DNA from: CBDAPI01 sp965248635
Lineage (GTDB): Bacteria; Acidobacteriota; UBA6911; RPQK01; CBDAPI01
Length of the DNA stretch: 64,000 nt
Assembly: GCA_965248635.1 (NCBI GenBank)
Contig: OZ252114.1
Coordinates: 3,472,001 to 3,536,000 of the forward strand
Direction of reading: 5' to 3'
Shown piece by piece: positions 54,719 through 63,885 of this stretch. Every line of letters starts with the position of its first letter. Position 1 is the first letter of the stretch. The notes beneath the pieces were generated by a model that saw only the letters and a list, made by a program, of their open reading frames with translations, was not told the DNA's origin and searched no databases. Made by a program: the position numbers and the translations under genes.

Positions 54719-55864
54719 ATGGGGGAGGTGACCAGACGGGTGTTTCAGTCTCACAATCGGCTCTTCATCGGTGCCCTCGGGCTGCTGGCCTCAGTTCGCC
54801 TGGGGCGAGCCTTCCTGCGGCTTCTGTTTGATACCGGTCCCTCGGGCGCAATCGATCTCAAACTTCGCCACGAGGAGACACTCTTGTGGTTCTCCGGAGG
54901 GGATGTCTACGGGCTTCCCAGGCTGACTTATCCGCCGGGAACCTATGCATTTCTCTTCCCTGCTCTGGGCTGGAGCCATTTCGACACCGCACGCTGGCTG
55001 TGGGCAGGCCTTTCGCTGCTGTTATGCATTTTGATGGCGCGGACAGTGTGGCGCGAGGTTGGCGCCGTGAATCCTGTGGAGAGGACCGGCTGGACATTCC
55101 TCGTGCTGGCGATGGTATCCGTCAGTGTGACGATCGGCAATGGTCAAGTGGGACTCTGGGTTCTGGTGGTCTTGCTGGCGGCCATCTCGCGAATGAGCAA
55201 GGATGTGCCGCGCGGGACTTTTCCCCTCGCAGCTCTTCTTGCGCTGGCGCTGATCAAGCCCACCGCCAGCCTCCCGTTCCTGTGGCTCTTTGTGGCTCTG
55301 GGAGAGTGGCGTGGTCTGATCGGGGGCCTCCTCCTGTACTCACTCTTGACGGTAGGCGCCGCGGCCTTTCAGGACGGGTCGCTCATGAATCTCCTGGGCT
55401 CCTGGCTCGAGCAGTCCCGGCTCAGTTATCAGGAACCGGGATACGCCAACCTGAACAGCCTCCTGAGCATTCCCTACCTGGAAACATGGGGGATTTCCCT
55501 GAGCCTGCTCGTCTTCCTGGTGGGAGGGGCGTGGGTCATCGTCCATCGTAAGGCCGATCCCTGGGCACTGGCGGGGTTCCTGGGGATCGTCGCCCGTCTC
55601 TGGACCTACCATCGAATCTATGATGATCTCCTTCTTGTGCCGGCTGTCATCGCCCTCTACCGGCATCTGGACAACTCGCGCAAGAAATGGAGACAGAGCC
55701 TTCTCATTCTCTCTCTGGCTTCCCTGCTGGCACCTGGCGGTCTCCGCCTGCTCTCTTTTCCCTGGGGCAGAATCTACGAGCTCTGGCAGGTAGCGGTGTG
55801 GCTGGGACTGCTCCTTTTTCTGGCTTCCCTGACTCGTCAAGGGCGGAAGGCAATCCGGGGATAG
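54719..55864 (+). CDS. GT87-like polytopic glycosyltransferase (DUF2029)
   Basis: A 381-residue integral membrane protein with about nine hydrophobic segments. The extracytoplasmic GGDVYGLPRLTYPPGTYAFL, close to the N-terminal helix, contains the acidic and aromatic residues typical of the GT87 mannosyltransferase-type family (DxY...YPP). LLALALIKPTASLPFLWLF and TYHRIYDDLLLVPAVIALY are also characteristic. It should use a polyprenyl-phosphate sugar to glycosylate a lipid or polysaccharide in the envelope. It diverges from thrC and is followed 20 bases later by a coiled-coil gene. Confidence 0.8.
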   Translation: MGEVTRRVFQSHNRLFIGALGLLASVRLGRAFLRLLFDTGPSGAIDLKLRHEETLLWFSGGDVYGLPRLTYPPGTYAFLFPALGWSHFDTARWLWAGLSLLLCILMARTVWREVGAVNPVERTGWTFLVLAMVSVSVTIGNGQVGLWVLVVLLAAISRMSKDVPRGTFPLAALLALALIKPTASLPFLWLFVALGEWRGLIGGLLLYSLLTVGAAAFQDGSLMNLLGSWLEQSRLSYQEPGYANLNSLLSIPYLETWGISLSLLVFLVGGAWVIVHRKADPWALAGFLGIVARLWTYHRIYDDLLLVPAVIALYRHLDNSRKKWRQSLLILSLASLLAPGGLRLLSFPWGRIYELWQVAVWLGLLLFLASLTRQGRKAIRG

Positions 55865-55883
55865 CCGAGGGAAAGGATCGAAA

Positions 55884-56813
55884 GTGAACAGTCAATACAA
55901 GGATGATTTGAAGCGGCTTTACGGTGGGCCGTTTGATGATTTCGTCCAGAGGCGCACACTTCTGGAGCGGACGCTGCGCAAGGCTGGAAAACGGAGTGAG
56001 GCCTCCTTCGTCCAGAAGCTTGCGAAGCCAGCCTTCTCGGCCTGGCTCGTGAATCGCCTGTACCGGCACCAACCCGATCTGTTTCAAGGGCTTCTGGAAG
56101 CCGGGGAGGGTCTGAGACAAGCCCAGAAGGATGTCCTGCCCGGTCGGGGTCTCTCATCACTTCAGCATGCCCAGCGCCGGGTCCAGGAGGCCATCGATTC
56201 CTTGCGGGCAATGGCCCGGGAAGAGACTCTTCGCATGGAAAGGCCTTTCACTGCGCAGACTCAACACAGATTCATTCGGACACTTGAGGCGATTGCTCAA
56301 GCTCCGCGGGAATCGTTCGATCCGCCTCTGGGACGATTCGTGGAGGACCTGATGCCGGCCGGCTTTGACACCCTTTTGGAACTGGCGGCTTCGCTTCCAA
56401 AGCGAGGCAAAGCAGCCGAGAAGAAAGCCGCCCGAGCCTCGGCTGTTGGGAAGGTGGAAAAGTCGCAAAGTCCTTCCAGGTCGTCCAGAAGCATCTCTCT
56501 CGGTCATCGGTCCCGAGCATCCGCCAGAGCCCGCCTGGAAAAAAGACTTCTGGAGGCTCGTAACAACCGGGACAAAGCAAAGCAAGAGATGAAAGAGGCC
56601 AGCCGGTCCCTGCAAGGCCTCGTCCAGAAGCAACGGCGCTGCCGCGAAGAGATGGATACCCTGGCCGACCAGCTGTCTGCCTTGAAGGAGGAAGTGAGAG
56701 GAATCGAGGACAGGCTAAAAACGGCCCGAAGACAACATGACCGAAAGACTCGCAGGCTCGAAAAAGCCCAGCAGGACCTCGCGAAGCTCGAGCAAGAGTT
56801 GGCTGATGTCTAG
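55884..56813 (+). CDS. Coiled-coil protein, unknown function
   Basis: 309 residues starting at GTG 55884, with a GGAAAGGA-type site upstream. The N-terminal part (YGGPFDDFVQRRTLLERTLR, FVQKLAKPAFSAWLVNRLYR, LLEAGEGLRQAQKDVL) matches a widespread but uncharacterised family that I recall from actinobacteria and others. From residue 210 to the end the sequence is a continuous predicted coiled coil (RARLEKRLLEARNNRDKAKQ ... RQHDRKTRRLEKAQQDLAKL). It is probably cytosolic and oligomeric. Confidence 0.72.
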   Translation: MNSQYKDDLKRLYGGPFDDFVQRRTLLERTLRKAGKRSEASFVQKLAKPAFSAWLVNRLYRHQPDLFQGLLEAGEGLRQAQKDVLPGRGLSSLQHAQRRVQEAIDSLRAMAREETLRMERPFTAQTQHRFIRTLEAIAQAPRESFDPPLGRFVEDLMPAGFDTLLELAASLPKRGKAAEKKAARASAVGKVEKSQSPSRSSRSISLGHRSRASARARLEKRLLEARNNRDKAKQEMKEASRSLQGLVQKQRRCREEMDTLADQLSALKEEVRGIEDRLKTARRQHDRKTRRLEKAQQDLAKLEQELADV

Positions 56814-56846
56814 GACAGAACGGTGAAGCGTTCTGTCGTTGTCAAA

Positions 56847-56881
56847 GTGGAACGTGGAACGTGAACCGTGAAAGGTGGAAC
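56847..56881. repeat. Heptanucleotide tandem repeat (GTGGAAC)
   Basis: GTGGAACGTGGAACGTGAAC followed by decayed units, five in total, lies between the convergent coiled-coil and hutI genes. It is the same family as 339-370 and 8141-8179. Confidence 0.8.
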
Positions 56882-56888
56882 ACCGCAT

Positions 56889-58124
56889 TTAAGGCCAGGA
56901 GTCGAGTTCACCCCACACCGGCTCGCCTCCGATCACGGTTGCCCGGCAGGCATTGGGTCGGAAGTGGTACATCCAGTGGTCTACGTCGGGACTGTCGATC
57001 ACCGCAAAGTCTGCCCTCTTTCCTTTTTCCAGAGAACCGATCTGGTCCTCCATGTTGAGGGCGTGGGCGGCGTTGATGGTGACCGCTCTGAGGACTTCAG
57101 CAGGAGTCATCCCCAGGGTCAGGCAGCCGAAGAGCATGGCCAGAGGCAGGTGAAATGCGGGAGCCGACCCGGGATTAAAATCGGTTGCCACGGCCACCCT
57201 CACGCCGTGCTCCAGGAGCTGGCGTGCATCCAGGTACCTGGAACGAAGATAGAACGAGGCCAGGGGAAGAGCCACAGCCACAACCTTGCCGCTTGCCAGA
57301 GCCTCGATTCCCTGCTCATCGATGTACTCTAGATGATCGGCGGAGACAGCCTGCAGTTCGCCCGCCAGGCGGGCCCCTCCGCAGTTGGTTAGCTGATCAG
57401 CGTGAATCTTGCTGCCCAGGCCGAACTCTTGTGCCCGCCTGAGAAGCGCTCGGCCCTCCTCGATTGAAAAGGCACTCTCCTCCACGAAGACATCACAGAA
57501 GCGCGCCAGTCCTTCCTCGGCGACCCTGGGGATCATTCGATCCATCAGCTCGGCCAGATAAGCTTCCCTGCGCTCCTTGAATTCGGCCGGAAACGTATGC
57601 GCTCCCAGAAAGGTGGCGACGACCCGAACGGGCTGGCGCCGGCTCAGGTCGCGGTAAGCCTTCAACTGGCGCACTTCGGTTTCCATTTCCAGGCCGTAGC
57701 CGCTCTTGCACTCCACACAGGTAACACCGAGCTCACTCATCGCCGAGAGAACATTGGCGCCAAACTCGACCAGATCCTGCCTGCTGGCCGCCCTGGTCTT
57801 GCCCACGGTCGACAGAATCCCGCCTCCGGCCCGGGCGATTTCCAGATAGGTCCTGCCTTCCAGCCTTTGCCGAAACTCCCGGGCACGCCAGCCACCAAAG
57901 GCAAGGTGAGTGTGGCAGTCAATCAGGCCGGGAACCACCAGCCTCCCGGCAGCATCGAACTGCCTGTCGGCTGCGTACTGGTCCGGCAACTCGAGCTCGG
58001 GCCCTACCCAGGAGATCGTGTCTCCCTCCCAGGCCAGGGAAGCCCCTGCAGTCGCTCCCGTTTCGTCTGGCGCGCCGGCGTCCGGACAGCACGCAAGAGA
58101 ACCGATATTACGTAAGACGGGCAT
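56889..58124 (-). CDS. hutI: Imidazolonepropionase
   Basis: A 411-residue metal-dependent amidohydrolase that opens 4-imidazolone-5-propanoate to formiminoglutamate in histidine degradation. The metal motif VPGLIDCHTHLAFGGWRAREF, ECKSGYGLEMETEVRQL, and the later KIHADQLTNCGGARLAGE and VAVATDFNPGSAPAF are all diagnostic. The start ATG at 58124 follows GGAAG at some distance. It lies 33 bases downstream of hutU on the same strand. Other hut genes (hutH, hutG) are not in the window. Confidence 0.95.
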   Translation of the reverse strand: MPVLRNIGSLACCPDAGAPDETGATAGASLAWEGDTISWVGPELELPDQYAADRQFDAAGRLVVPGLIDCHTHLAFGGWRAREFRQRLEGRTYLEIARAGGGILSTVGKTRAASRQDLVEFGANVLSAMSELGVTCVECKSGYGLEMETEVRQLKAYRDLSRRQPVRVVATFLGAHTFPAEFKERREAYLAELMDRMIPRVAEEGLARFCDVFVEESAFSIEEGRALLRRAQEFGLGSKIHADQLTNCGGARLAGELQAVSADHLEYIDEQGIEALASGKVVAVALPLASFYLRSRYLDARQLLEHGVRVAVATDFNPGSAPAFHLPLAMLFGCLTLGMTPAEVLRAVTINAAHALNMEDQIGSLEKGKRADFAVIDSPDVDHWMYHFRPNACRATVIGGEPVWGELDSWP

Positions 58125-58157
58125 CAGAAAAACTTCCAGAAAGCTTCTTTGCTCAGG

Positions 58158-59846
58158 TCAGGACTCTTCGGACCGTGGGGGCTCGTTTAACATGGGAAGA
58201 TCCACTCCCTTGCTGCGAGCGGTTTCGATTGCCTCCGGATAACCGGCATCGGCGTGCCTCATGACACCCGATCCCGGATCAGCCGTCAAAACCCTGGAGA
58301 GGCGCCGTGAAGAGCTTTCTGAGCCATCCGCGACACAAACCATGCCGGCGTGAATCGAGTATCCAATCCCGACCCCGCCTCCATGGTGCAGCGACACCCA
58401 GCTGGCCCCGCAGGCCGTATTGAGCATAGCGTTCAGGAGAGGCCAGTCAGCAATGGCATCTGAGCCGTCGGCCATTCCTTCGGTTTCCCGATTCGGAGAC
58501 GCGACCGATCCCGCGTCCAGGTGATCCCGGCCGATGACAAGTGGAGCCTCGACCTTGCCCTGTTCCACGAGCCAGTTAAACCTGCGGCCCATTTCTGCAC
58601 GCTCACCGTACTCCAGCCAGCAGATCCGCGCAGGAAGCCCCTGAAAATGAACCTGTTCAGAAGCCTGCTCGATCCAGCGCCTGAGGCTTGCCTTTTCCGG
58701 GAAAGTTTCCAGGATAGCCTGATCCGTGACCGCGATGTCGTTAGGATTCCCCGACAGTGCCACCCACCGAAAAGGCCCCGATCCGCGACAGAAGAGGGGG
58801 CGAATAAACTCCGGCACGAAACCGGGAATCTGAAATGCTTCCGTGAAGCCCCGATGGTCTGAGACCTGGCCACGCAGGTTGTTTCCGTAGTCGAAAACTA
58901 TGCTGCCAGCCTGCTTCAACTGCAGCATCGCAGAAACGTGCTCGACCATCGAGTCAAGCACCTTTTCTCTGTAACCACTCAGATCGGAGGTCCTGAGCGC
59001 ATCAGCTTCTGCGAGACTGTACCCGACCGGAATGTACCCGACATCAACGTCGTGGGCCGAGGTCTGATCAGTGAGGACATCCGGCAAAACGCCTCTCCGA
59101 ACCATTTCGGGGAGGATCTCCGCCACGTTGCCAACCAGCCCAACCGAAAGGGGCTCCCTTCTCTGCCTGGCCCCTTCCGCCAGATTCAGGGCCTCATCCA
59201 GATCACCGCACATCTGATCGCAGTAACCTGTTTCCACCCGTCTTTTCACTCGGGCTGCGTCGACTTCGATGCCCAGGAAGACACCCCCGTTCATGGTCGC
59301 CGCAAGAGGCTGCGCGCCTCCCATCCCTCCCAGACCGGCGGAGACCACGAGCCGGCCCGCCAGTGAGCCGCCAAAGTACTTGCGGGCGCATTCCGCGAAG
59401 GTCTCGTAAGTGCCCTGGAGGATTCCCTGTGTACCGATGTAGATCCAGGACCCGGCCGTCATCTGACCGTACATTGTGAGCCCCAGGCGATCCAGTTCCT
59501 GAAAGTTCTCGAAAGTGGCCCAGCGCGGAACCAGGTGAGAATTCGCAATCAAGACCCGGGGAGCTTCCAAGTGTGTTTTGAAAACTCCTACCGGCTTGCC
59601 GCTTTGAACCAGAAGCGTCTCATCGTCTTCCAGCCGTCTCAGGGTGTCGACGATCCGGTGGAAGCTCTCCCAATTCCGAGCTGCTTTCCCGGCCCCTCCG
59701 TAGACGATCAACTCCTCTGGTTTCTCGGCTACTTCCGGGTCCAGGTTGTTCATCAGCATGCGTAGCGCGGCTTCCTGATGCCAACCCTTACAGGAAAGTT
59801 GCAATCCGCGGGGGGCACGGATCTGCTTTCGAAACGTTGTGCTCAT
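58158..59846 (-). CDS. hutU: Urocanate hydratase
   Basis: A 562-residue enzyme that uses tightly bound NAD to hydrate urocanate, the second step of histidine degradation. Diagnostic runs include LMNNLDPEVAEKPEELIVYG, ANSHLVPRWATFENF, the NAD-binding SAGLGGMGGAQPLAATM and the active-site region GYCDQMCGDLDEAL. The ATG at 59846 follows GGAGG by about eight bases. Full length, no damage. It is transcribed with hutI and lies 70 bases after the cyclic-nucleotide-binding gene. Confidence 0.96.
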   Translation of the reverse strand: MSTTFRKQIRAPRGLQLSCKGWHQEAALRMLMNNLDPEVAEKPEELIVYGGAGKAARNWESFHRIVDTLRRLEDDETLLVQSGKPVGVFKTHLEAPRVLIANSHLVPRWATFENFQELDRLGLTMYGQMTAGSWIYIGTQGILQGTYETFAECARKYFGGSLAGRLVVSAGLGGMGGAQPLAATMNGGVFLGIEVDAARVKRRVETGYCDQMCGDLDEALNLAEGARQRREPLSVGLVGNVAEILPEMVRRGVLPDVLTDQTSAHDVDVGYIPVGYSLAEADALRTSDLSGYREKVLDSMVEHVSAMLQLKQAGSIVFDYGNNLRGQVSDHRGFTEAFQIPGFVPEFIRPLFCRGSGPFRWVALSGNPNDIAVTDQAILETFPEKASLRRWIEQASEQVHFQGLPARICWLEYGERAEMGRRFNWLVEQGKVEAPLVIGRDHLDAGSVASPNRETEGMADGSDAIADWPLLNAMLNTACGASWVSLHHGGGVGIGYSIHAGMVCVADGSESSSRRLSRVLTADPGSGVMRHADAGYPEAIETARSKGVDLPMLNEPPRSEES

Positions 59847-59916
59847 GAGTGAATCTCCTCCAACTACCCGAGCATCGGCGAGCGCTGACTGCCCGTGCTG
59901 AAAGTCCCATGGCCTG

Positions 59917-60346
59917 CTACACCAACTCCAGGATCTGCCGGTTCATCAGATGTCGTCCGATGCGCGCGATTTCCTCCAATTACGATCCAGCCGAATTCCC
60001 CTTCCGAAGTGAGCAGGTCGGCCAAGTTATGCTGAGGCGTCTCCAGCAGGATTCCCGAAGTCAGTGCCGCGGCAGCTGTGTTGTGCCGCTGTCTGGCAAA
60101 AAAGGACAGCGGGTCGAGAATCGTGGATTCGACGACGGATCCTTGTCCCGGAGGTCCCAGCTGGACTTTTCCGTCGACCAGCAGCAGCAGAGAATCGCAG
60201 AGGTGCCCTTTTTCGAACAGAACCTCTTTCTCCTCAAAGCTGCGATCCGTGGAAATGATGGCCAGGCGGGCCAACTGTTCAGAGGTCGCTTTCCGGAACA
60301 CTTCCAACTCCTGGAGAAGCAAAACTTTCTCAACCGTTTTTAGCAT
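59917..60346 (-). CDS. Cyclic-nucleotide-binding-domain protein (one frameshift)
   Basis: About 144 residues when joined. KVLLLQELEVFRKATSEQLA and FEEKEVLFEKGHLCDSLLLL followed by VDGKVQL form the Crp-type cNMP-binding barrel. The frame shifts by one base near 59980. The continuing frame LEEIARIGRHLMNRQILELV then ends in TAG at 59917, which is the expected dimer-helix-like end. There is no DNA-binding domain, so it is not a complete Crp/Fnr regulator. Position just upstream of hutU on the same strand raises the possibility of co-regulation. Start ATG 60346, with GTG 60352 as alternative. Confidence 0.72.
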
Positions 60347-60473
60347 GCACAAGTACCAGGTTGCATTTTCATTGTATCCACACCACGCCGGGCAGTACTA
60401 GATAGTGTACTGTCCGGGAAGTCCGCGGGGTTAATTCGCCCGAAGTAGCGGCGTGAACTTTCCGGTCAGTGCA

Positions 60474-63205
60474 CTAGTTCCCCCAGGTATTGAGCGCCCA
60501 CTGGGCGGTCTCCCGTACGACGGCGTGTCGGTCTTCGCAGGCATCCACGACGCGGGCTCTCAGGCCCAACTTGCCCTCTCCCTTGATCCAGGCCAGCAGG
60601 CAGCACTTCAGCCACGGATCGGCCTGGAAAAGAGCATCGGAAAGAACCTGTTCCAGATTGGCGGAAAGAAGGAACATGCTCCGCCCGATCTCGGCCTTTT
60701 TTTCTGGAGACTCCTCGGTGAGGATGGGCATGATGGTCTGTCTGAGTTCTCCCTTCACCAGAGAATCAATCAGTTCGATGGCGTTCTCGCGAAGCACGGT
60801 CTGGTCCCCGACGTAGGCCAGGTAAGAAGAGTGGGCGTCGGCACCCGGCAGGAACAGAGCCAGTCCCCTGAAGATCCGTTCAATCCCCCAGTCGACGCGT
60901 TCAGTGACCGTCTTCTGCAGCAGCCGGCGGGTGCCTCGCTCGCCATCGCCGCCCAGCAGCAGCTCCAGATTGATCAGCTCATAATGCTCCCTGGCCCAGA
61001 TCTGAAGGATGGGAAGAAAGAAATCCGCCTCAAACATGAGCTTTCCCTGACCGCGGATCTTGTTGAGGCTCTTGAGGGCCGAAAGGCGACAACTGAATCC
61101 TGCAGATAGAGGCATTTGAAAAGTGCCCGCTGGGCTTCCTGGGTGCCGATCTCTCCCAGAATCAGTGGAACCGATACGCGGACCGCAGGTAGAGTCTCCG
61201 GCTGCTGGATCACCGTCACCAGATCCTCGACAATCACGTCGCCAAAATGGGCCAGGCCGGCCCGGGCCGCTCCTCGACTCCAGCCCTGCTCCAGAAAGCC
61301 GATCAGGGGTCGAATGTCTTCCTCCTTCCGGAAGCGGCCCACTGCGGCAATGGCCGCGGAGGCCAGGGGTCGGGAGCTGCTCTCCATCCACTTGCGCAGG
61401 ATATTCAGATATCGTGGTTCCTGGGCCTTGGCCATCAGACGGCTCAGGACCAGCGCCTGTTCCTGGTCGGCCCTTTCCGCCCAGAGGAGGACGTCTTCCG
61501 GGCGAAGATATCCGGCAAGGTCGTCTTCGTATTGATCCAGATAGAAAAGACAGAGTCGATCGGGGATCTCCTCGGTCGAGCAGCTTCGCTTGATCCTCTC
61601 CAGATAGGTCTCCGGATAGTGAGTCGCCAGAAGGTGGAAGGCCGCGGCGGCAATGTGAAGGTTCGGGTGGTCCACCAGGGGTACTACTTTGTCCAGCCAG
61701 GGGACGACCCGATAGACGCCGGAAATGTCCGGAATCTCCCCCGATTGATCCATCAAGCCCATGGAGTAGTCTTCGGAGGTGGACAAGAGCTTCAATGCAA
61801 AGATGATCTTCGAGGGTGCCGGGCTGTCCAGCGCTTCCAGGACCATCTCTCCGCCTCCGCTGAGGTCGCTCTGCCAGGAACCAGTCAGTTCGGGAGACGG
61901 TTCGCTTTCCAGGGTAGTCCTCAAGTGCTGCACATACTCTCTCCCAAGCCGCAAGGTCAGGAGCAGCCAGCCAATGGCACCCACCAGGATGAGCCAGCTC
62001 ATGGACTCGACCGTGAAACCTAGCGAAAAGAAGGCTCCCAGGAGTACGAACGCCCCCGTTGCATCCCCGAGCCGGGTTACAACCAGGTCGATAAAGCCCT
62101 TGGCCGTGATTGTCTGACGACCCTGAATCGGTATGTACAGCAACTCCACACTGACCCGATGGAGGCTCGACCTGAGGCTCCCATCAATCATCTTGGGAAA
62201 GATCCTGACCCAGAATCCCGCAGCCATAACCGCCGGGATTACACCAGCCAGCAACACCAGGGGAAGAAACAGCAAGGTGACACCTACCCCGAAACGTCTG
62301 ATGACACGGCTGGTTGCCAACAACTGGATGGCCTCTGAAACACTGAACATGAGCCCCAGTATCACTCCGAACAGCCAAGTAATATCTTCCGGGGAGCCCG
62401 AGTAGCGTCTCTCCAGGAGTCCCTTGAACTGCAGATCGATAATCGTGGTGGTAGCCCCGACGACCAGGACGAGCGCTGCCAGAGTCAATACATAGCTCGA
62501 TCTAAACAGCTCCGAAACGGAAGTCTGCTCAGCCTCTTTCTCTGGATCTTCTCCCCCCACTCCGGTTCGGATGTCATCCTGTGCCCGTACCGAGCGGGCA
62601 CGAAGGCGCTGAATTGCGATCAAGACAAGCTGCATCAGGCACAGGCCGATCACCACATGGATGATGATTCCGAGGGTGCTGATCCGGAAAGACAGAGAAG
62701 CTGCATAGAACCCGCCAAACGCACCTCCGAAGATTCCTCCGGTACCCAGGATCGCGAACAGACGTTTGGCCTCCCGAGTGGTATAGAATTCGTAGGAAAG
62801 CAACCATCCCTGCGTCGGAACCAGCAGACTGAATACGCCGCCCCACACGTAAAACACTGAATAAACCCATTTCTGCCCACTGGCGATGGGTGCGGTGAAC
62901 AGAAGCAGACTGAGGATGAGGAGAATCAGCGTGAGGATGGATACCCAGACTCGTGAGAAACGGCTGGCCAGCGCTCGGTAGGCCAGCACGACTCCGATCG
63001 ACACCCCCGCCAGCAGCAGATACAGCACCGGCAGCCGCCAGTCAAAGCCAACATTACCAAGATAGAGGGCATTCTGGAGAGCTCGCACCACGCTGGCACA
63101 AGCCATGGCCAGGAAGAAATAGAGCGTCATCAGGAACACCAGAGGCAACTCTGCTGCCTGAATCCTAAAGAAGTCGAAAACCCATTGCAGCCTGCCCGTG
63201 CTCAT
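60474..63205 (-). CDS. Npt1/Npt2-type nucleotide-transporter-like protein with HEAT-like repeats (one frameshift)
   Basis: About 910 residues when joined. The N-terminal 420 residues form about twelve membrane helices of the ATP/ADP-carrier (Npt/TlcC)-like MFS superfamily, with LPLVFLMTLYFFLAMACASV, a GGIFGGAFGG turn and VELLYIPIQGRQTITAKGFI characteristic of that group. The cytosolic C-terminal 450 residues are helical HEAT-like repeats (PRYLNILRKWMESSSRPLAS, AIAAVGRFRKEEDIRPLIGF, RAVVRE-type HAVVRETAQWALNTWGN). One base is missing near 61087; the frames join as DSVV-RLSALKSLNKI. The ATG at 63205 follows GGAG. The substrate is unproven: bacterial relatives may not carry nucleotides. Confidence 0.8.
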
Positions 63206-63426
63206 TGCTCCATCTCCAGCAGGCCCCAGACACTGGGGGAGTCCCACGAAAAGCGCAGGGTGAGAGGGGCCCAGGAGGCAAGCTCCCTCTGCCCTGATGA
63301 CTCTTTCAGCGCTGGATCAGTCAGGCGACCGTAGGGCTGAATGTTCCAGCCTCCGGGAGAGGGACAGTGTGCGAGCAACAGGAGCAGCACAACCGCTTTG
63401 GTGGAGATTGAGACAGGTACTCGCAT
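63202..63426 (-). CDS. Small secreted or lipoprotein-like ORF coupled to the transporter
   Basis: 74 residues with a hydrophobic N-terminus (SISTKAVVLLLLLAHCPSPG) that could be a signal or lipoprotein sequence (Cys after LLLAH is a poor lipobox). Its stop overlaps the transporter start (ATGA), which supports it being a real coupled gene. The rest (QRELASWAPLTLRFSWDSPS) has no recognised domain. It may be the remainder of a longer protein. Confidence 0.4.
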   Translation of the reverse strand: MRVPVSISTKAVVLLLLLAHCPSPGGWNIQPYGRLTDPALKESSGQRELASWAPLTLRFSWDSPSVWGLLEMEQ

Positions 63427-63510
63427 AGGCTGACACAACCGTCAGGAAAGGGATTCTATTACATGATGCCATTTGGCACATCCGAGCGACTGCTGGTATC
63501 GTTTCCAACC

Positions 63511-63885
63511 ATGGACCGCAGTCTGTTCGCAGTGGGAGCACTTTTTGGTCTTCTGGGAGTGGCGACCGGAGCGTTTGGCGCTCACGGGCTCAAGACCCGT
63601 CTGGATGATGAGATGATGCAAATCTACGAGACCGCAGTTCGCTACCAGCTCGTTCACGCACTGGCCATTCTCATTTCCAGCCTGGCAACCCTTCGCTATT
63701 CCCAGACTCCCGCCTACCTGGCAGGGGCTCTCTTCAGTATCGGAATCCTCATCTTCAGCGGATCGCTTTACGCTCTCTCCTTAACCGGATTGCGCTGGCT
63801 GGGAGCGATCACGCCCATTGGGGGGTTGGCCTTCCTGATCGGTTGGGCCTGTCTGATCTGGGCCGCCTTCTCTGCCCGCCCCTGA
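63511..63885 (+). CDS. DUF423 small membrane protein
   Basis: 124 residues. The DUF423 signature GALFGLLGVATGAFGAHGLK is followed by YETAVRYQLVHALAIL and GLRWLGAITPIGGLAFLIGW, giving four membrane helices. The ATG at 63511 is the start that places the family motif correctly. No strong ribosome binding site is visible. Function is unknown. Confidence 0.9.
   Translation: MDRSLFAVGALFGLLGVATGAFGAHGLKTRLDDEMMQIYETAVRYQLVHALAILISSLATLRYSQTPAYLAGALFSIGILIFSGSLYALSLTGLRWLGAITPIGGLAFLIGWACLIWAAFSARP

Noticed and set aside
61247..62023. 258-residue plus-strand open frame
   Set aside because: It is antisense to the transporter; there are no domain signals.
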